The notes under the pieces: generated by a model
What the model saw: the letters and a program-made list of their open reading frames with translations, nothing else
Databases searched by the model: none
What the model was told of the DNA's origin: nothing
Part shown: in pieces, positions 1 to 10,100 of the stretch
How the letters are laid out: each line of letters starts with the position of its first letter
How positions within the stretch are numbered: the first letter of the stretch is position 1
From: Culex pipiens pallens
Lineage: Eukaryota > Arthropoda > Insecta > Diptera > Culicidae
Assembly (NCBI RefSeq): GCF_016801865.2
Contig: NC_068937.1
Span: forward strand, 15,622,595 to 15,686,594
Direction of reading: 5' to 3'
DNA length: 64,000 nt
Position numbers and translations under genes: made by a program

Positions 1-29
1 CCCCTACACGACGGCGTCACGGCCCACGG

Positions 30-120
30 CCCACTGAGAATTTTGGCTCGAGCCTCGACTCGATTCAGGCTCGATCTCGAGCCAGATCGACTCGAGGCTC
101 GAGCCAAAATTCTCAGTGGG
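30..120. repeat. Long hairpin (inverted repeat) in kinesin light chain intron 1
   Basis: Arms of about 34 bp, starting CCCACTGAGAATTTTGGCTC and ending with its complement, are nearly perfect (two mismatches) and enclose a CGAG/CTCG-rich loop. It sits in the intron just after the exon 1 donor. Probably a small foldback MITE; no target duplication could be defined because the left flank is short. Confidence 0.75.
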
Positions 121-177
121 GGAAATGGTCGCAGTAGGCTTTCCCCCACTCCCTCGCTCACTCCTCCTCTCTCTTAC

Positions 178-495
178 CTGCAACTTTTGCTGTGTGTTGG
201 CCAGTTCGTCCCGGAGCCAGGCGTTCTCCTGGCACAGGCGGCGCACCTGCGTCCGCAGCTTCTGCTTTTCCGCTTCGATGTTCTGCAGGTGCGAGGCCAG
301 CACGACGATGACCTGCGCCTCCCCCAGGCCCAGCTCGATGTTCTCGATGTTTTGCCGGACGATTTCACGCTTGCTGCCCTCGGTGCCCTCCGACAGGTTC
401 GACACCAGCGTCAGGTGCTCCACCCGGAGGGCCTCCAGCCCCTGGAGCACCGTTTTCGTGTTGGACACGATCTCTTCCTGCGTCATTTGGGTCAT
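178..495 (-). CDS. Klc: Kinesin light chain, first coding exon (gene continues off the left edge)
   Basis: This exon encodes 106 residues of kinesin light chain, the cargo-binding and regulatory subunit of conventional kinesin-1 in the cytoplasm. Visible family hallmarks are NTKTVLQGLEALRVEH near residues 12-27, the heptad-repeat segment around NIENIELGLGEAQV (49-62) that in this family pairs with kinesin heavy chain, and the very conserved CQENAWLRDELANTQQKLQ at the end. The start was placed at the methionine of MTQMTQEEIV, the usual KLC start; an in-frame ATG ten codons upstream would add an unlikely arginine run. The exon ends at a clean donor (CAG|GTAAGAG, GT at 177-176) in phase 0. The TPR cargo-binding repeats are expected in later exons outside the window. 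The long overlapping plus-strand frames are shadows. Confidence 0.95.
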
Positions 496-760
496 TCCGG
501 AACGTCGTCGCCTTCGCCTTCGCACTCCAAGTCGTCAATTTTTGTGGCCACTTCACAGACACACCGAGGAGATTTCACGGAGAATCGGCCACCGGGGGCA
601 CACGCGCGCACGGACACTTTCACGGGAAAACGGAACACACTTTTTCCAGAGGGGCTGGAAAAAATACACACACGAAGTGAAAATTTTCTTTTCTTTTTTC
701 GAGCAGCGAGCAGACGGACTGCAGCGAAGTGAAACTGTATCAATGATTAATTTTATTGAA
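496..760 (-). promoter_or_regulatory. Kinesin light chain 5' leader and possible core promoter
   Basis: The sequence upstream of the KLC start codon is GC-rich near the ATG and becomes pyrimidine/purine-biased. A weak initiator-like GCAGTCC has its A at 720, with an A/T-rich TATA-like stretch about 27-36 bases upstream (746-756). No DPE match was found at +28. The evidence is positional and weak. Confidence 0.25.
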
Positions 761-1391
761 CTCTCTTCTCGCGTCGACGACAGTGTACCAGGGGGATGAT
801 GGGGGTGTCAAAGTTTGGGGAAATTTGACAGATAGAAACTTTTAGCAAAATTAAAAATGCAAGCGGAGACGAAGAGCAGAGTTCTTTTTTTATAATTTAT
901 TACCTAATTAAATCTGACTCTTGGATCTACTTAAAGTGATAAAATTTTACGCGAAAAAGTCCAACCATTTTACGTTTGCAAATTTTATTTTTAATTTTAT
1001 GTTGGCTATGAAAATAGAATCAATTGCAGACCCCTGTACAAAGATGAAAACAACGAAGGCGACGCCTAGTGGCAAAAATGGCGTCTGACAATCTAAAATT
1101 GGTACAAAGACTCACGTTCAGGTGTCGCATCAAACTATGAATAGGGTCCTAAAGCCCTATGTCAATTTTCATGTACAACGGTAAAAATCACGGTTCAAAA
1201 CCATTTCTAATCACTTTTTTGTTTATTTTAGTGCAAAAAAAGAAAAAAAAAACATGGATAAGACAACATTTTTTCGATGGATCAACTATAGTCCCCTTGG
1301 AACTAACCTCGGAACGAGCTGTCAAGTAGGACCTTTTCTGTCAAGAAGGGCCACGAAGTTATTTTTTAAAAATTGATTTAAACATACATTT
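761..1391. other. Intergenic DNA without recognisable gene
   Basis: AT-rich sequence upstream of kinesin light chain. No coding frame, tRNA-like head or clear inverted repeat was recognised here. Confidence 0.5.
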
Positions 1392-1591
1392 CTAGAGTTT
1401 TTTTGAAAAGGACTTATAAACTATAGAGCAATCTACGTGCGTATGTATTGCGTGTATGTACACGAAAAAAAAGTGAGGTTAAATTTTGTCAGGCAGCAAA
1501 ATCAAATGGTGCGCTAGTGTGCGCACGCGAAACGTCATAAAGCTCTATTGTCTTCCATATGTTTATAGGACCTATTCAAAAAAAACTCTAG
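1392..1591. mobile_element. MITE, AGGWCYTATAAAC family, copy 1
   Basis: Terminal inverted repeats of about 30 bp begin CTAGAGTTTTTTT and contain GGACTTATAAAC on the left and GTTTATAGGACC on the right. Two further relatives occur at 2,146-2,288 and 3,853-4,005, sharing the poly-T plus AGGTCC-TATAAACA terminus. It is non-coding and too short for a transposase. Confidence 0.7.
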
Positions 1592-1663
1592 ATTTTAAAT
1601 CTTGCGGGTCATTGTTCTCAGAAAAAGCTTAATTTTAGGACCCAATATTTACCAAGATTGTTA

Positions 1664-1772
1664 ATCGATAAAATTATCGCTCCTTTATCGTCTAACGATA
1701 GCGGTAATGGTTATCGTTATCGTCGGGACGATAACGATAGATAATCTATCGTTAATTCGATAATTTTATCGC
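1664..1772. repeat. TTATCG/CGATAA-rich palindromic cluster
   Basis: CGATAAAATTATCG at the left and CGATAATTTTATCG at the right are exact complements, and the space between is filled with further CGATAA/TTATCG copies. The stretch can fold on itself. A MITE remnant is the simplest explanation. Confidence 0.55.
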
Positions 1773-1782
1773 CGATACAGCC

Positions 1783-2117
1783 TTACCAAAAATCATGATT
1801 TTCTGAGTTCAATATCCCACTGTTTCATACGATTTTTTGAGTTCAGGTGCTACAACCATAAAAATGGTTATATGGGTTGAACTGAAAAATTCGTATGAAA
1901 AGTGGGATATCTAGGTTTTAAGCGAAGATGGCGTTCGAATGGTGAACGCCCGAAATGTCAAAATCAGCAGTAGCACCAACATTAGAAAAAAATGTGGCTG
2001 TCATGCCATGGCACACTTTTTCAACTGCGTGATTTTGACATTTCGGGCGTTCACCATTCGAACGCCATCTTCGCTTAAAAACCTCGATTGAACTCAGAAA
2101 ATCATGATTTTTGGTTA
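1783..2117. mobile_element. Foldback element with two nested inverted repeats
   Basis: The outer arms start TTACCAAAAATCATGATTTT and end with the complement, including CTGAGTTCAA. An inner pair of roughly 50-bp arms, about 1,915-1,966 and 2,029-2,083, contains AAGATGGCGTTCGAATGGTG and its exact complement. A third, shorter inverted pair (GTGGGATAT/ATATCCCAC) lies in the left half. No open frame; a non-autonomous foldback or MITE. Confidence 0.75.
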
Positions 2118-2145
2118 GGTGTAAAAGACGATAAGTAATTTGTAG

Positions 2146-2288
2146 ATATTTTTTTTTAAAAGGTCCTTTAAATACAATTTTCTATTTTTGCTTTTTGGAT
2201 GTTTTTGAATACCCCTGACTCAAAGCGGTTTCAAAAACACCCAAAATGCAAAAAATGTGTTTATAGAACCTCTAAAAAAACTCGATAT
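2146..2288. mobile_element. MITE, AGGWCYTATAAAC family, diverged copy
   Basis: The left end carries poly-T plus AAAAGGTCCTTTAAATACA and the right end TGTGTTTATAGAACCTC plus poly-A, the complement with mismatches. The interior holds a second small inverted pair (GTTTTTGAATACC / GGTTTCAAAAAC). Same family as 1,392-1,591 and 3,853-4,005. Confidence 0.55.
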
Positions 2289-2399
2289 TTGAAAAATCTT
2301 TCCAAAATCGACTCAACCATATTTAGCAGGTTGAATTTCCAATGCATTCACTAAGATTTTATTTCATGAAAATGTAGGCGGTTTCACAGTATAAATACT

Positions 2400-2705
2400 C
2401 AAAATTGTTCACAAAATACCGTACTTTTTTAAAGTAGTAAAATTTTCATAATTTGCAATATTGGTATCAAACGAAACAAAAATTTATATGCTTTTTCACT
2501 TTTTTGAGTTTTTTTTTTGAAAATACTAAAATTATCAGAATATACCTTTTTTTTCGAAAATACAAAAAAAATAAAATTGCAATATGTATGGGTATCAAAC
2601 GAAGCCAAATTTTGTATACTTTTTCACTTAATTAGAGTTTTTTTTTGGAAAATACAAAATTTTTCACAAAATACCGCATTTTTGGAAAGTTCTTTAATTT
2701 TATAA
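2400..2705. repeat. Short tandem repeat, unit about 125 bp
   Basis: The phrase TTGCAATAT...GGTATCAAACGAA...CTTTTTCACTT recurs about 125 bp apart (near 2,452 and 2,575), and CACAAAATACCG recurs near 2,410 and 2,664. These are imperfect, aged units. The small frames here are by-products. Confidence 0.6.
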
Positions 2706-2708
2706 ATT

Positions 2709-4358
2709 AGCAATATGAGAAATTCTGTACTGAAACCGGAAATGGATTTTATTTGTATTTTTTTATTTGGCTCAAACTTTATGAGGGCCTTTCCTATGAC
2801 CAAAGAAGCTATTTTGTGTCATACAATTTTGGCAGCTGTCCACACCAAAAATGGTGCGTAAATATTCAAACAGCTGTAACTTTCGAATGAAATTTTTGAT
2901 CAATTTGGTGTCTTCGGCTAAGTTGTAGGTATTGTTGAGGACTATTGAGAAAAAAATAGGTACACGGAAAAAAATAACTTGCAGATTTTTTAATTAACAT
3001 TTTTTTTCTCGAATACTCAGTTTCCCAAAATACGTATTTTTTTATTTTCGAGATTTTTTAATATGTTTTAGGGAACAAAAACCCACAACTTTTGAGTCAT
3101 AGAGAAATATGATCAAAAAATCTGCCACTGAGTAATAAAATTATGGAAAAAGTGATTTTCGGAAAAAAATATTTAAATTTCATGCAAAAAAATTTGACCT
3201 ATTTTTTTATGTAAAATTGAGTTTGCAATCGAAAAGTACATAACAGATTTTTTGATAAAGGGATCCCACTTAAATTTTCCTGTTTCTTTTTCCTTAAGCT
3301 GCTGTATCTTAGCAACCAGAGGTCCAATCTTCAATGTCTCTAAGACAATTTTATAGCAAATTTCCTAAACTCCTAAAAAAACAGAAATGGTCACTCATGG
3401 TCACTATTTAAAAAAATCGAAAACTGCAAATATTTCGCTGAAATCAAATAATCGGTGGCTATAGAGGATTTGCAGCAAAGCTAAAAGACACATGTCGCCA
3501 CCTATGAACAAATAGCGTAAACCTATGATTTTTAGAAAAAATGTTTTTTCACCTTCAAAATCAACATTTTTTATAAAACTTATGCCGGATTCGGATAAGA
3601 AAAATTATTTCCAACATTTTGGTGTACAACCTTCCAATAAAAAAAAAACCTCAATATCTAGAAAACGGAGCCCTTAATCAAAAAATCTGAAAAGTACTTT
3701 TCGATTGCAAATTTAATTTTACGGAAAAAAAAATTAAGGCAAATTTGTTTTTGCATTAAATTTCGATTTTTTCAAAAAATCATAACTCGGCGGCAGATTT
3801 TTAGACCATACTTCTCTTTTGCTCAAAAGTTGCGGGTTTTTGCCTCTAAAACATATCTTGACTTTTTTTTGATAAGGTCCTATAAACAAATGTAAACATT
3901 GAGTGTATCCCTTTCACACCTTATGTCAAAGTCCATCGGAGTAAGCGGGATACACTCAATGTTTACTTTTGTTTATAGGACCTTATCAAAAAAAAGTCAA
4001 GATATAAAAAATCAAGATTTTGGGAAACTGAGTTTTTGTGAAAAAATAGCCAATTTTTTTGATGTTCCTATTTTTTCTCAATAGTCCTCACCAATACCAA
4101 CAACTTTGCCCAAGACACCAAATTGATCAGAAAATTCCTCGAAAATTACAGCTGTTTGAATATTTACATACCATTTTTGTATGGACAGCAGCCAAAAGTG
4201 TATGGTATGCAGACTTGTATGGGAGAACCAATTACACAAAATAGCTTCTTTGGTCATAGGGAAGGCCCCCACAAAGTTTGAGCCAAATATAAAAATACAA
4301 AAAATAAAAATGATCGAAATTGGCCGATTTCGTAGAGAATTGCTCATATTCGAGTTCT
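2709..4358. mobile_element. Long palindromic element, family A, copy 1
   Basis: The two halves are inverted relatives. The left reads AGCAATATGAGAAATTCT, then TTTGGCTCAAACTTTATG, CAAAGAAGCTATTTTGTG and GGTGTCTTCGG; the right carries the complements in reverse order, ending at AGAGAATTGCTC. Relatives occur at 34,287-35,702, 53,112-56,267 and, more diverged, at 39.9-40.6 kb. No coding capacity is seen. A MITE is inserted in its right arm at 3,853-4,005. Confidence 0.8.
3853..4005. mobile_element. MITE, AGGTCCTATAAACA family, inserted in element A
   Basis: The terminal inverted repeats are about 58 bp and nearly perfect (ATATCTTGAC, poly-T, GATAAGGTCCTATAAACAAA, then GTAAACATTGAGTGTATCCC). The element interrupts the right arm of family A copy 1 between motifs that are continuous in the other A copies. 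Best-preserved member of the family in this window. Confidence 0.8.
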
Positions 4359-4400
4359 ATGATCTAATTTTATTGAAAATATTGCGCAATTCTCACTAAC

Positions 4401-4652
4401 TTGGACTTCGCACTAAATTATTGCTATCGATCGCACTATTGCGACTTGAAAATGATCAAAGCGAGCCGATGTTGCTCACCTGTCAATCGCAATTTTAAAG
4501 TGCGAATGTCCAGTTTGGTGGAAAATGCGACCGGAAATGTAAATAAACAACTGCTGGTTGCCAAGTTTTTGGATTTTTTTTTGTCAAAAGTGCGAGAGAA
4601 AAGTTCGGGCCGAATCCAAGTTACAGTGCAAGGATCAATAAATAGTTGTTAA
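4401..4652 (+). other. Short open frame of unknown status, probably not a gene
   Basis: An 83-codon frame follows directly on element A. No domain is recognised. The DNA is slightly more GC-rich than its surroundings and ends near a polyadenylation-like AATAAA, but there is no clear start context and no neighbour to support it. Kept as an observation because it is the only non-repetitive stretch here. Confidence 0.15.
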
Positions 4653-4735
4653 TTTAATAGTTACAGAATGTTTTCTTTTTTCAATATTTTACCACCGCCA
4701 TTTTGAATTTTAGAATTGTAAATCACTTCAGCGTA

Positions 4736-4971
4736 CACTCAAACCCCGTTGGTTTGACACCAACTGTTGTCAAACGAACGGGGTCACTTTTTAGTTTGAC
4801 ACCCCTTTTACACGGAGTTCACTCACACTATCAAACGTTTGTTTTGATAGTGTGCGTGAGCGCCGTGTAAAGGGTCAGTTCGTCACTTTTTAGTTTGACT
4901 TTGACCAACCAACGGGGTACAAACTAAAAAAGTGTCAAACGAAAAAGTGACCAACCACCGGGGGTTGAGTG
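4736..4971. mobile_element. MITE with TA target duplication
   Basis: The ends are CACTCAAACCCCGTTGGTT and its complement GGGGGTTGAGTG, flanked by TA on both sides (4,734-4,735 and 4,972-4,973). The interior is itself a hairpin (ACTATCAAACGTTTGTTTTGATAGT region) and carries repeated AGTTTGAC/GTCAAAC. TA duplications point to Tc1/mariner/pogo-type mobilisation. Confidence 0.8.
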
Positions 4972-5014
4972 TAGTTTTTGGAGATTATATCTCAGTAAGT
5001 GATTATTAGTTTTA

Positions 5015-5481
5015 GGCCGATGCAAATATTTAAAAAAGTTTTTGTCCCTCGGCCCTGGCCGAGGTCAAGGGGGGGGCAAAAAAATAAAAAAATATAAATA
5101 ATTAAATAACAAGCCATAGTCTTCACATTTAAATGAAAAAAGTGTTTTAAAATGCATTTTACATTAGTTCAGTTGTTTTGCAATCATTAGTTTTCAAAAA
5201 ATCTAAGATCTGACAAAAACAAAAATTGTATCGAAAAAAAAGATTTTGCATCGAAAATTTTCAAAAAAACTTAAGATTTTTTAATAAACCCAAATATGCT
5301 AAAAATGATTTAAAACGCAGGAGAATGTATTTTAATTTGATTTCAGCTTATTGCACTTGAATTTTCATTGAAATTTTGAAGTTTATTGTAAAAATATTTT
5401 TTTTGCCCCCTGATTTTTCGGGCCAATTTTGAAGGGGGGGGGGGGGGGTGACAAAAACTTTTAAAAATATTTGTACCAGCC
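5015..5481. mobile_element. MITE family C, intact copy with TTA target duplication
   Basis: It begins GGCCGATGCAAATATTT and ends AAATATTTGTACCAGCC, flanked by TTA on both sides (5,012-5,014; 5,482-5,484). The 3-bp TTA duplication is typical of PIF/Harbinger elements. A G-run adjoins each sub-terminal region (near 5,072 and 5,435-5,448). Relatives: 35,813-36,180 (truncated), 52,030-52,260 (fragment) and 54,620-55,524 (TAA duplication, interrupted). Confidence 0.8.
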
Positions 5482-5484
5482 TTA

Positions 5485-6765
5485 TACGAATAAAAAAAAA
5501 AAAACAAAATCAAAATCAAATTATTCGCTCTACAGCATTGCCTTGGCGTTCTCGATTGCGAGATTCCTACTCGAAACTAGGTGTTTGAAGGCTTGATTGT
5601 TGAGGCAATTGCTTTATTTACATTTACTTCCCCATCAGACGGAAGGCGTGATCAACAATAACAAAAAACACTTGTTCGGTAATTCGGTAATACTAAATAA
5701 AATACCATGTTTTTGCAAAAAAATAGATGCTGTATTTATTGGACGTTTTGTGGAGATGTTCTCAATTGGGGTTTCTTTCAAGTTCTAAGGTATTGAAAGC
5801 CTTCACTTTATTTCATCATAAAACCATCAGCACTTTATTCAATAAATGATCTCTTCCTTCGTGTGTAGTATTTTTTGTTTGTATTATATTAAATTAGTCT
5901 GCCTAGTTTTAGAAACTAGCTCTGTCTCTGTCTTTCTGCACACAAGTAAAAATAAAGAACCTTGCTGTAGTGTTACGGATAGAACGTTAGCACTCTCGAG
6001 TTGTTGAGTCTTGGTTTTGATTCACGCCAAAATAGTTTTATTTGTTTTAATTATTTTAGCTACTATGTGTTAGAAAAGTCTCTTTTTAAACATTTTTAAA
6101 CTTTCTTGTTTGATTTCTTTAAATGGTCTCAGACACCAACAGATATTATATTGAACGATTATAGGTTGTTTTTAAATTCTCTTGTTTGCTAGACGGCAAT
6201 CTTTCCGAAATTTTGTATGTCTAATAAATATATATTTAGTTTGGGAAGAGGGGCGGGAAACGTCGCGCTAAATCTTTCCTTCACTACACACCATTTATTT
6301 TATTTTTTAATGCTTGCTGTAAAATAATGTTTTTTTTTTGCTTAATTTTTGTTTTCAAACAACTAAAAGAATTTAAATCCTCAATCACGAACTTGCGCTG
6401 CTAATACAAATTGTCTTTAAGCATAAATTAAAACAGTCGTGTTCAAACTACAATAAAAAGCTGACTATTTGCTAGTGTTTCTTAACTCTGCGGTTTCATA
6501 ATACGGAAAATATATTGCATGAAATAAAGTGGAATTCTCGCGAACACTGGAATTACCGATTTTTTTTTTGTTATTTTGAATGTGTCAAACGCACCCGGAA
6601 TGTATTTTAAAAAATATATAAGTTTTGGTCAATTTTGTTGAATTTTCAGATTTTTGAAAAAAGGCACCAAAAAGCAAGACACTCGAAAATCATCTTCCGA
6701 ACTTCTTCTTCATCAACTTCATCTTCGCGAAAAAAATACTTACTTGGGAAAAACTTTTAAAGGGA
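5485..6765. other. Myosin VI 3' flank including its probable 3'UTR
   Basis: AT-rich, apparently single-copy DNA immediately downstream of the myosin VI stop codon. Several minus-strand AATAAA hexamers occur (6,294-6,299 is the first clear one; others near 6,040, 5,811 and 5,833). No gene is seen. How much is transcribed cannot be settled from sequence alone. Confidence 0.4.
6294..6299 (-). terminator. Candidate polyadenylation signal for myosin VI
   Basis: AATAAA on the minus strand about 470 nt after the stop codon. In such AT-rich DNA the hexamer is common, so this is only the first plausible site. Confidence 0.3.
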
Positions 6766-7115
6766 CTACTTGCCCGCCTTCTTGTACGGCTTGCCGCCGT
6801 TCCGCTCCCACTCGCGGTTAAACTCGTGCTCGAGAATCTCCGCGCCGCGCTTCCGCGTCAGTCCCGTCTCCTCCAGGCTCAGCTCGCACATCTGCATGTC
6901 GTCGACGCCGGCCACCAGCAGAATGGGCGGCTTGTCCGCGTGCAGCTCCATCTGGCGGGCCACGTACTGCCCGTCAAAGTGCGCGTACCACCAGCCGCGC
7001 TTGTTCGCGTCCTCCGGGTTGTTGCTCGGCCGCACGAACGGAATCCGGAAGTACCGGTGCACCGACCCGTTCGTCAGGTCCTGCTTCTGGGGCAGCCGGG
7101 GCGGCGCGCGTGCCG
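6766..7115 (-). CDS. jar: Myosin VI exon 10: C-terminal cargo-binding domain and stop
   Basis: Acceptor TTTACAG at 7,117-7,116; the stop TAG is 6,768-6,766. It carries HRYFRIPFVRP, the WWY motif in KRGWWYAHFDGQYVARQMEL and the conserved PPILLVAGVDDMQMCEL/TGLTRKRGAEIL block. In vertebrate myosin VI, WWY recruits Dab2-type endocytic adaptors. The tail ends soon after GGKPYKKAGK, shorter than the human tail. Confidence 0.95.
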
Positions 7116-10100
7116 CTGTAAACAAACGAAAAAGCTCGATTAAAACAACCCCTCCCTTTGACAACCCCCCTCGGAAGGCACGCCGTCTAAAAATACACAC
7201 CAGCTTCCATGACGCTGCGCGGCGCCCGCTCGTTCTCGTCCATCGTGGTGCGCTTGCGGTTCTTTGCCTTCCACGCGTGGTACACCTTCAGGCGGCGGTG
7301 GAACTCGTGCCGGCACGCCTCCAGCAGCTCAATGTCGCAGCTGGTGTTGATGGCGTCGCGCAGCTCCGAGTACTTCCACTTGCTGAGGTCGTGCTTTTGC
7401 TTCTCGATCAGCTGCTGCTGGGCGCGGATCGCTTCAGATCTGATAACGGAGTGAAAAGTGTTGATTACAATTTGGAAGACAAATTACAGACGGGGAAAGG
7501 AGCGGGACTGCGGGTCATTGCTTCCAGGTGCCATGCTGGATGTGGTGGGGTTAGAGAAGAGATTGCTGGATCTAACGACTACGGGGAAGCTACGAGTGTT
7601 TAGTCTCTTGACGGCAGGGTCAGGGTACGGACGGCGTAGTGCAGACAGAGGAAAACTCTGAAGAGGGCTCTGGAAAATGGTGCTACAGGGGTATGCTACG
7701 CGAAATGCTGGATTGATTAGCAAAGACAATGAAGAAAGCTAAAGTGCAGTAAAATGTTATGATTTGAATCAGCAATTATTTTATTCTATCAAGTTGAAAA
7801 AAGGTTAGAATGGTTCTGATTGTATTTTCAGAATATAAATTTTCATAAGAATTCAACTTTAACTCTAGTTGAAACTAGTCAGTTGAAACTCTAGTCATAC
7901 TATCTAAGAATCAGACAAAGCAAAATAAAAAGAACAGGAGAGATTTTTGCATTTTCTTACAAAAATACAGGAACCTGCAAAGAAGTGAGAGAAACAAATG
8001 AGGAAGGGATAGAAATATAGAAAAAAATGTGTCTGTGAGTGTCTTTCATTGAGAAAGATTAAAAGATTTTATATAAAGTCTTAGTCAATCTCTTACTATC
8101 TTTACATTATTCTTTAACTATCCTTTTCTCTATCTTTCTCTAAATCACGCTCTATCTCTTTTTATCCTGCCAGTCCTTCCATCTTCTCTAAATCTCTCTC
8201 AATTCTTCTTCTCATCTTCTCTGTATTTTCTCTCAGCCACTTTTCGCCTTCTAAATCTCTTATCTCGATTTATTTTCATCTTCTTTCTATCTTCTCTAAA
8301 TCTCTTTTTATCTTCTCTCTTTCTGCTCTTAACCTTTTCATCTTCTATACATTTTCTCCTATAAACTCTCATAATATCTTCTCTAATTCTCTTTCGATTT
8401 TCTCTTATGGCGTACGCCTAATATTATCTCAACCTCACTCCGTCTTCTCTTCTCTAAATAACTTTTCATCTTCCCTCAATCTCTCCGTCCGCTGTCTATC
8501 TTCTCTTAATTTCTGACCACCTTCTCAAAACATCTCTCCATATTTCCACTATTTTCTCTAAATCTCTAGACGTAGTATTTGAACAAACCCTTTTCAAATC
8601 TTTCTTCATCTCTCTCTATCATCTCTAAATTTTTCAAGTCCCAAAGTTTTGGAAAATATTTTTTTCAAGTTATTTTATTTTGAATTTAAAATTTTAATTT
8701 TCTTTCAGATCATATTTTTTTTTAAATTCTAAAATGTTTGCTTTTCTATCTGCTTGAATTTTGGAATTTTGAAATATTTTAATTCTTGCTTTTTGAATTT
8801 CTGAACTTTTCAATTTTAGAATTATGGCGTCAAATTATGAATAAAAATTTAATGATAATCCATGGTGAAATTTTGACAAAGACTTTGGATAATCGAATAC
8901 GTATGTGATTGTATTTAAATTTTTCAAGTCCTTATTAATTTAATAAATTTTTGAAAATGTTTTTTTAAGTTTTTATTTGAATTTTAAAATTTTAGTTTTT
9001 TTTCATTTTTTTTAATTTTAGATTGATTGCATTTTTCTTTTTTAAATTTTAGAATTTTTAAATATTTAAATTCTTGAATTTTTGAATTTCTGAGCATGAG
9101 CATTTTTTAAATTTCTGAGCATAAATCTTTTTTTGAATTTCTTAACATTTTAATTCTAGAAATTGAAATTACTGAATGTCAAATATTAGAATTTTTATGT
9201 CTTAAAATTAAAAAAAATATGCATTTTTTTATTTTAAAAATTCTTGAATTTATGGATTTCAAAATCATTGAAGTTTTGTGTTTATAAAGTTTGGAGATCT
9301 TAATTTTTTTTTTGTAATATTTGAATTTTGTATTTTTGAATTTTTAAAATTTCAGATTTTTGGAATACATGAATACATTTTTTTTTATTTTGCTTTAACT
9401 TTTTGAAGTTTTGATTTTTTTTGCTATTTCTAAATTTATAAATTTCAAAATTTCTGAATTTTAGATTTTTTGCCAGAAAATTTAACGATTATTCTCTGTT
9501 TACTGCATTCTGAGTGACAAGCTAAATCCGTCCTTATATTTGTTTTGGCATTTCTAGATTCTACGTTTTGAGATTCAATCTTATGAGGTTATTCTGGATT
9601 TTAACGGGGATTTTTCTTAAATCGAATACAAAATTATGTAAATGTTTGTAATTTTCAGTTGAATTGAAATAAAAAATCTATATTATAACATATTGCAAAC
9701 GTCAAACGCTACATTCCTTTTCTGTCCCCTTTCAGCTACGTACCGCTTAAGAAAAATCTTTTCGTGACCCTTTCCTTGACCGTTTTTTGAGCATTTTTGT
9801 TAATATTGAGTTTTACATTCTCTTTGAGCTCATTACTAGCCTAATAAAGGATTAAAAAAAATAAAGTCCATTTAAAATTTTATGTCGTTTCAATACATTT
9901 TTTTTCAAATAATGAAAATTTGAGTATTTTTTTGTTAAATACGCAATACAGTCCAGACTCAATTATCCGATGGCCTTGGCAAAATTTCACTTCGGATAAT
10001 CGAATCACACAATAGATTTTTTTTCGTTGTTTTTTTTATTGTAAACTATTCTAAAGTGATTGAAAATGTTTAAATCCAAGATGGCGGCCAATATGGCGAT

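Noticed and set aside
43..799. Plus-strand frames of about 230 codons over kinesin light chain exon 1
   Set aside because: They are antisense shadows of a well-supported coding exon.
6770..7603. 277-codon plus-strand frame over myosin VI exons 9 and 10
   Set aside because: Antisense shadow; the minus-strand reading matches myosin VI precisely.
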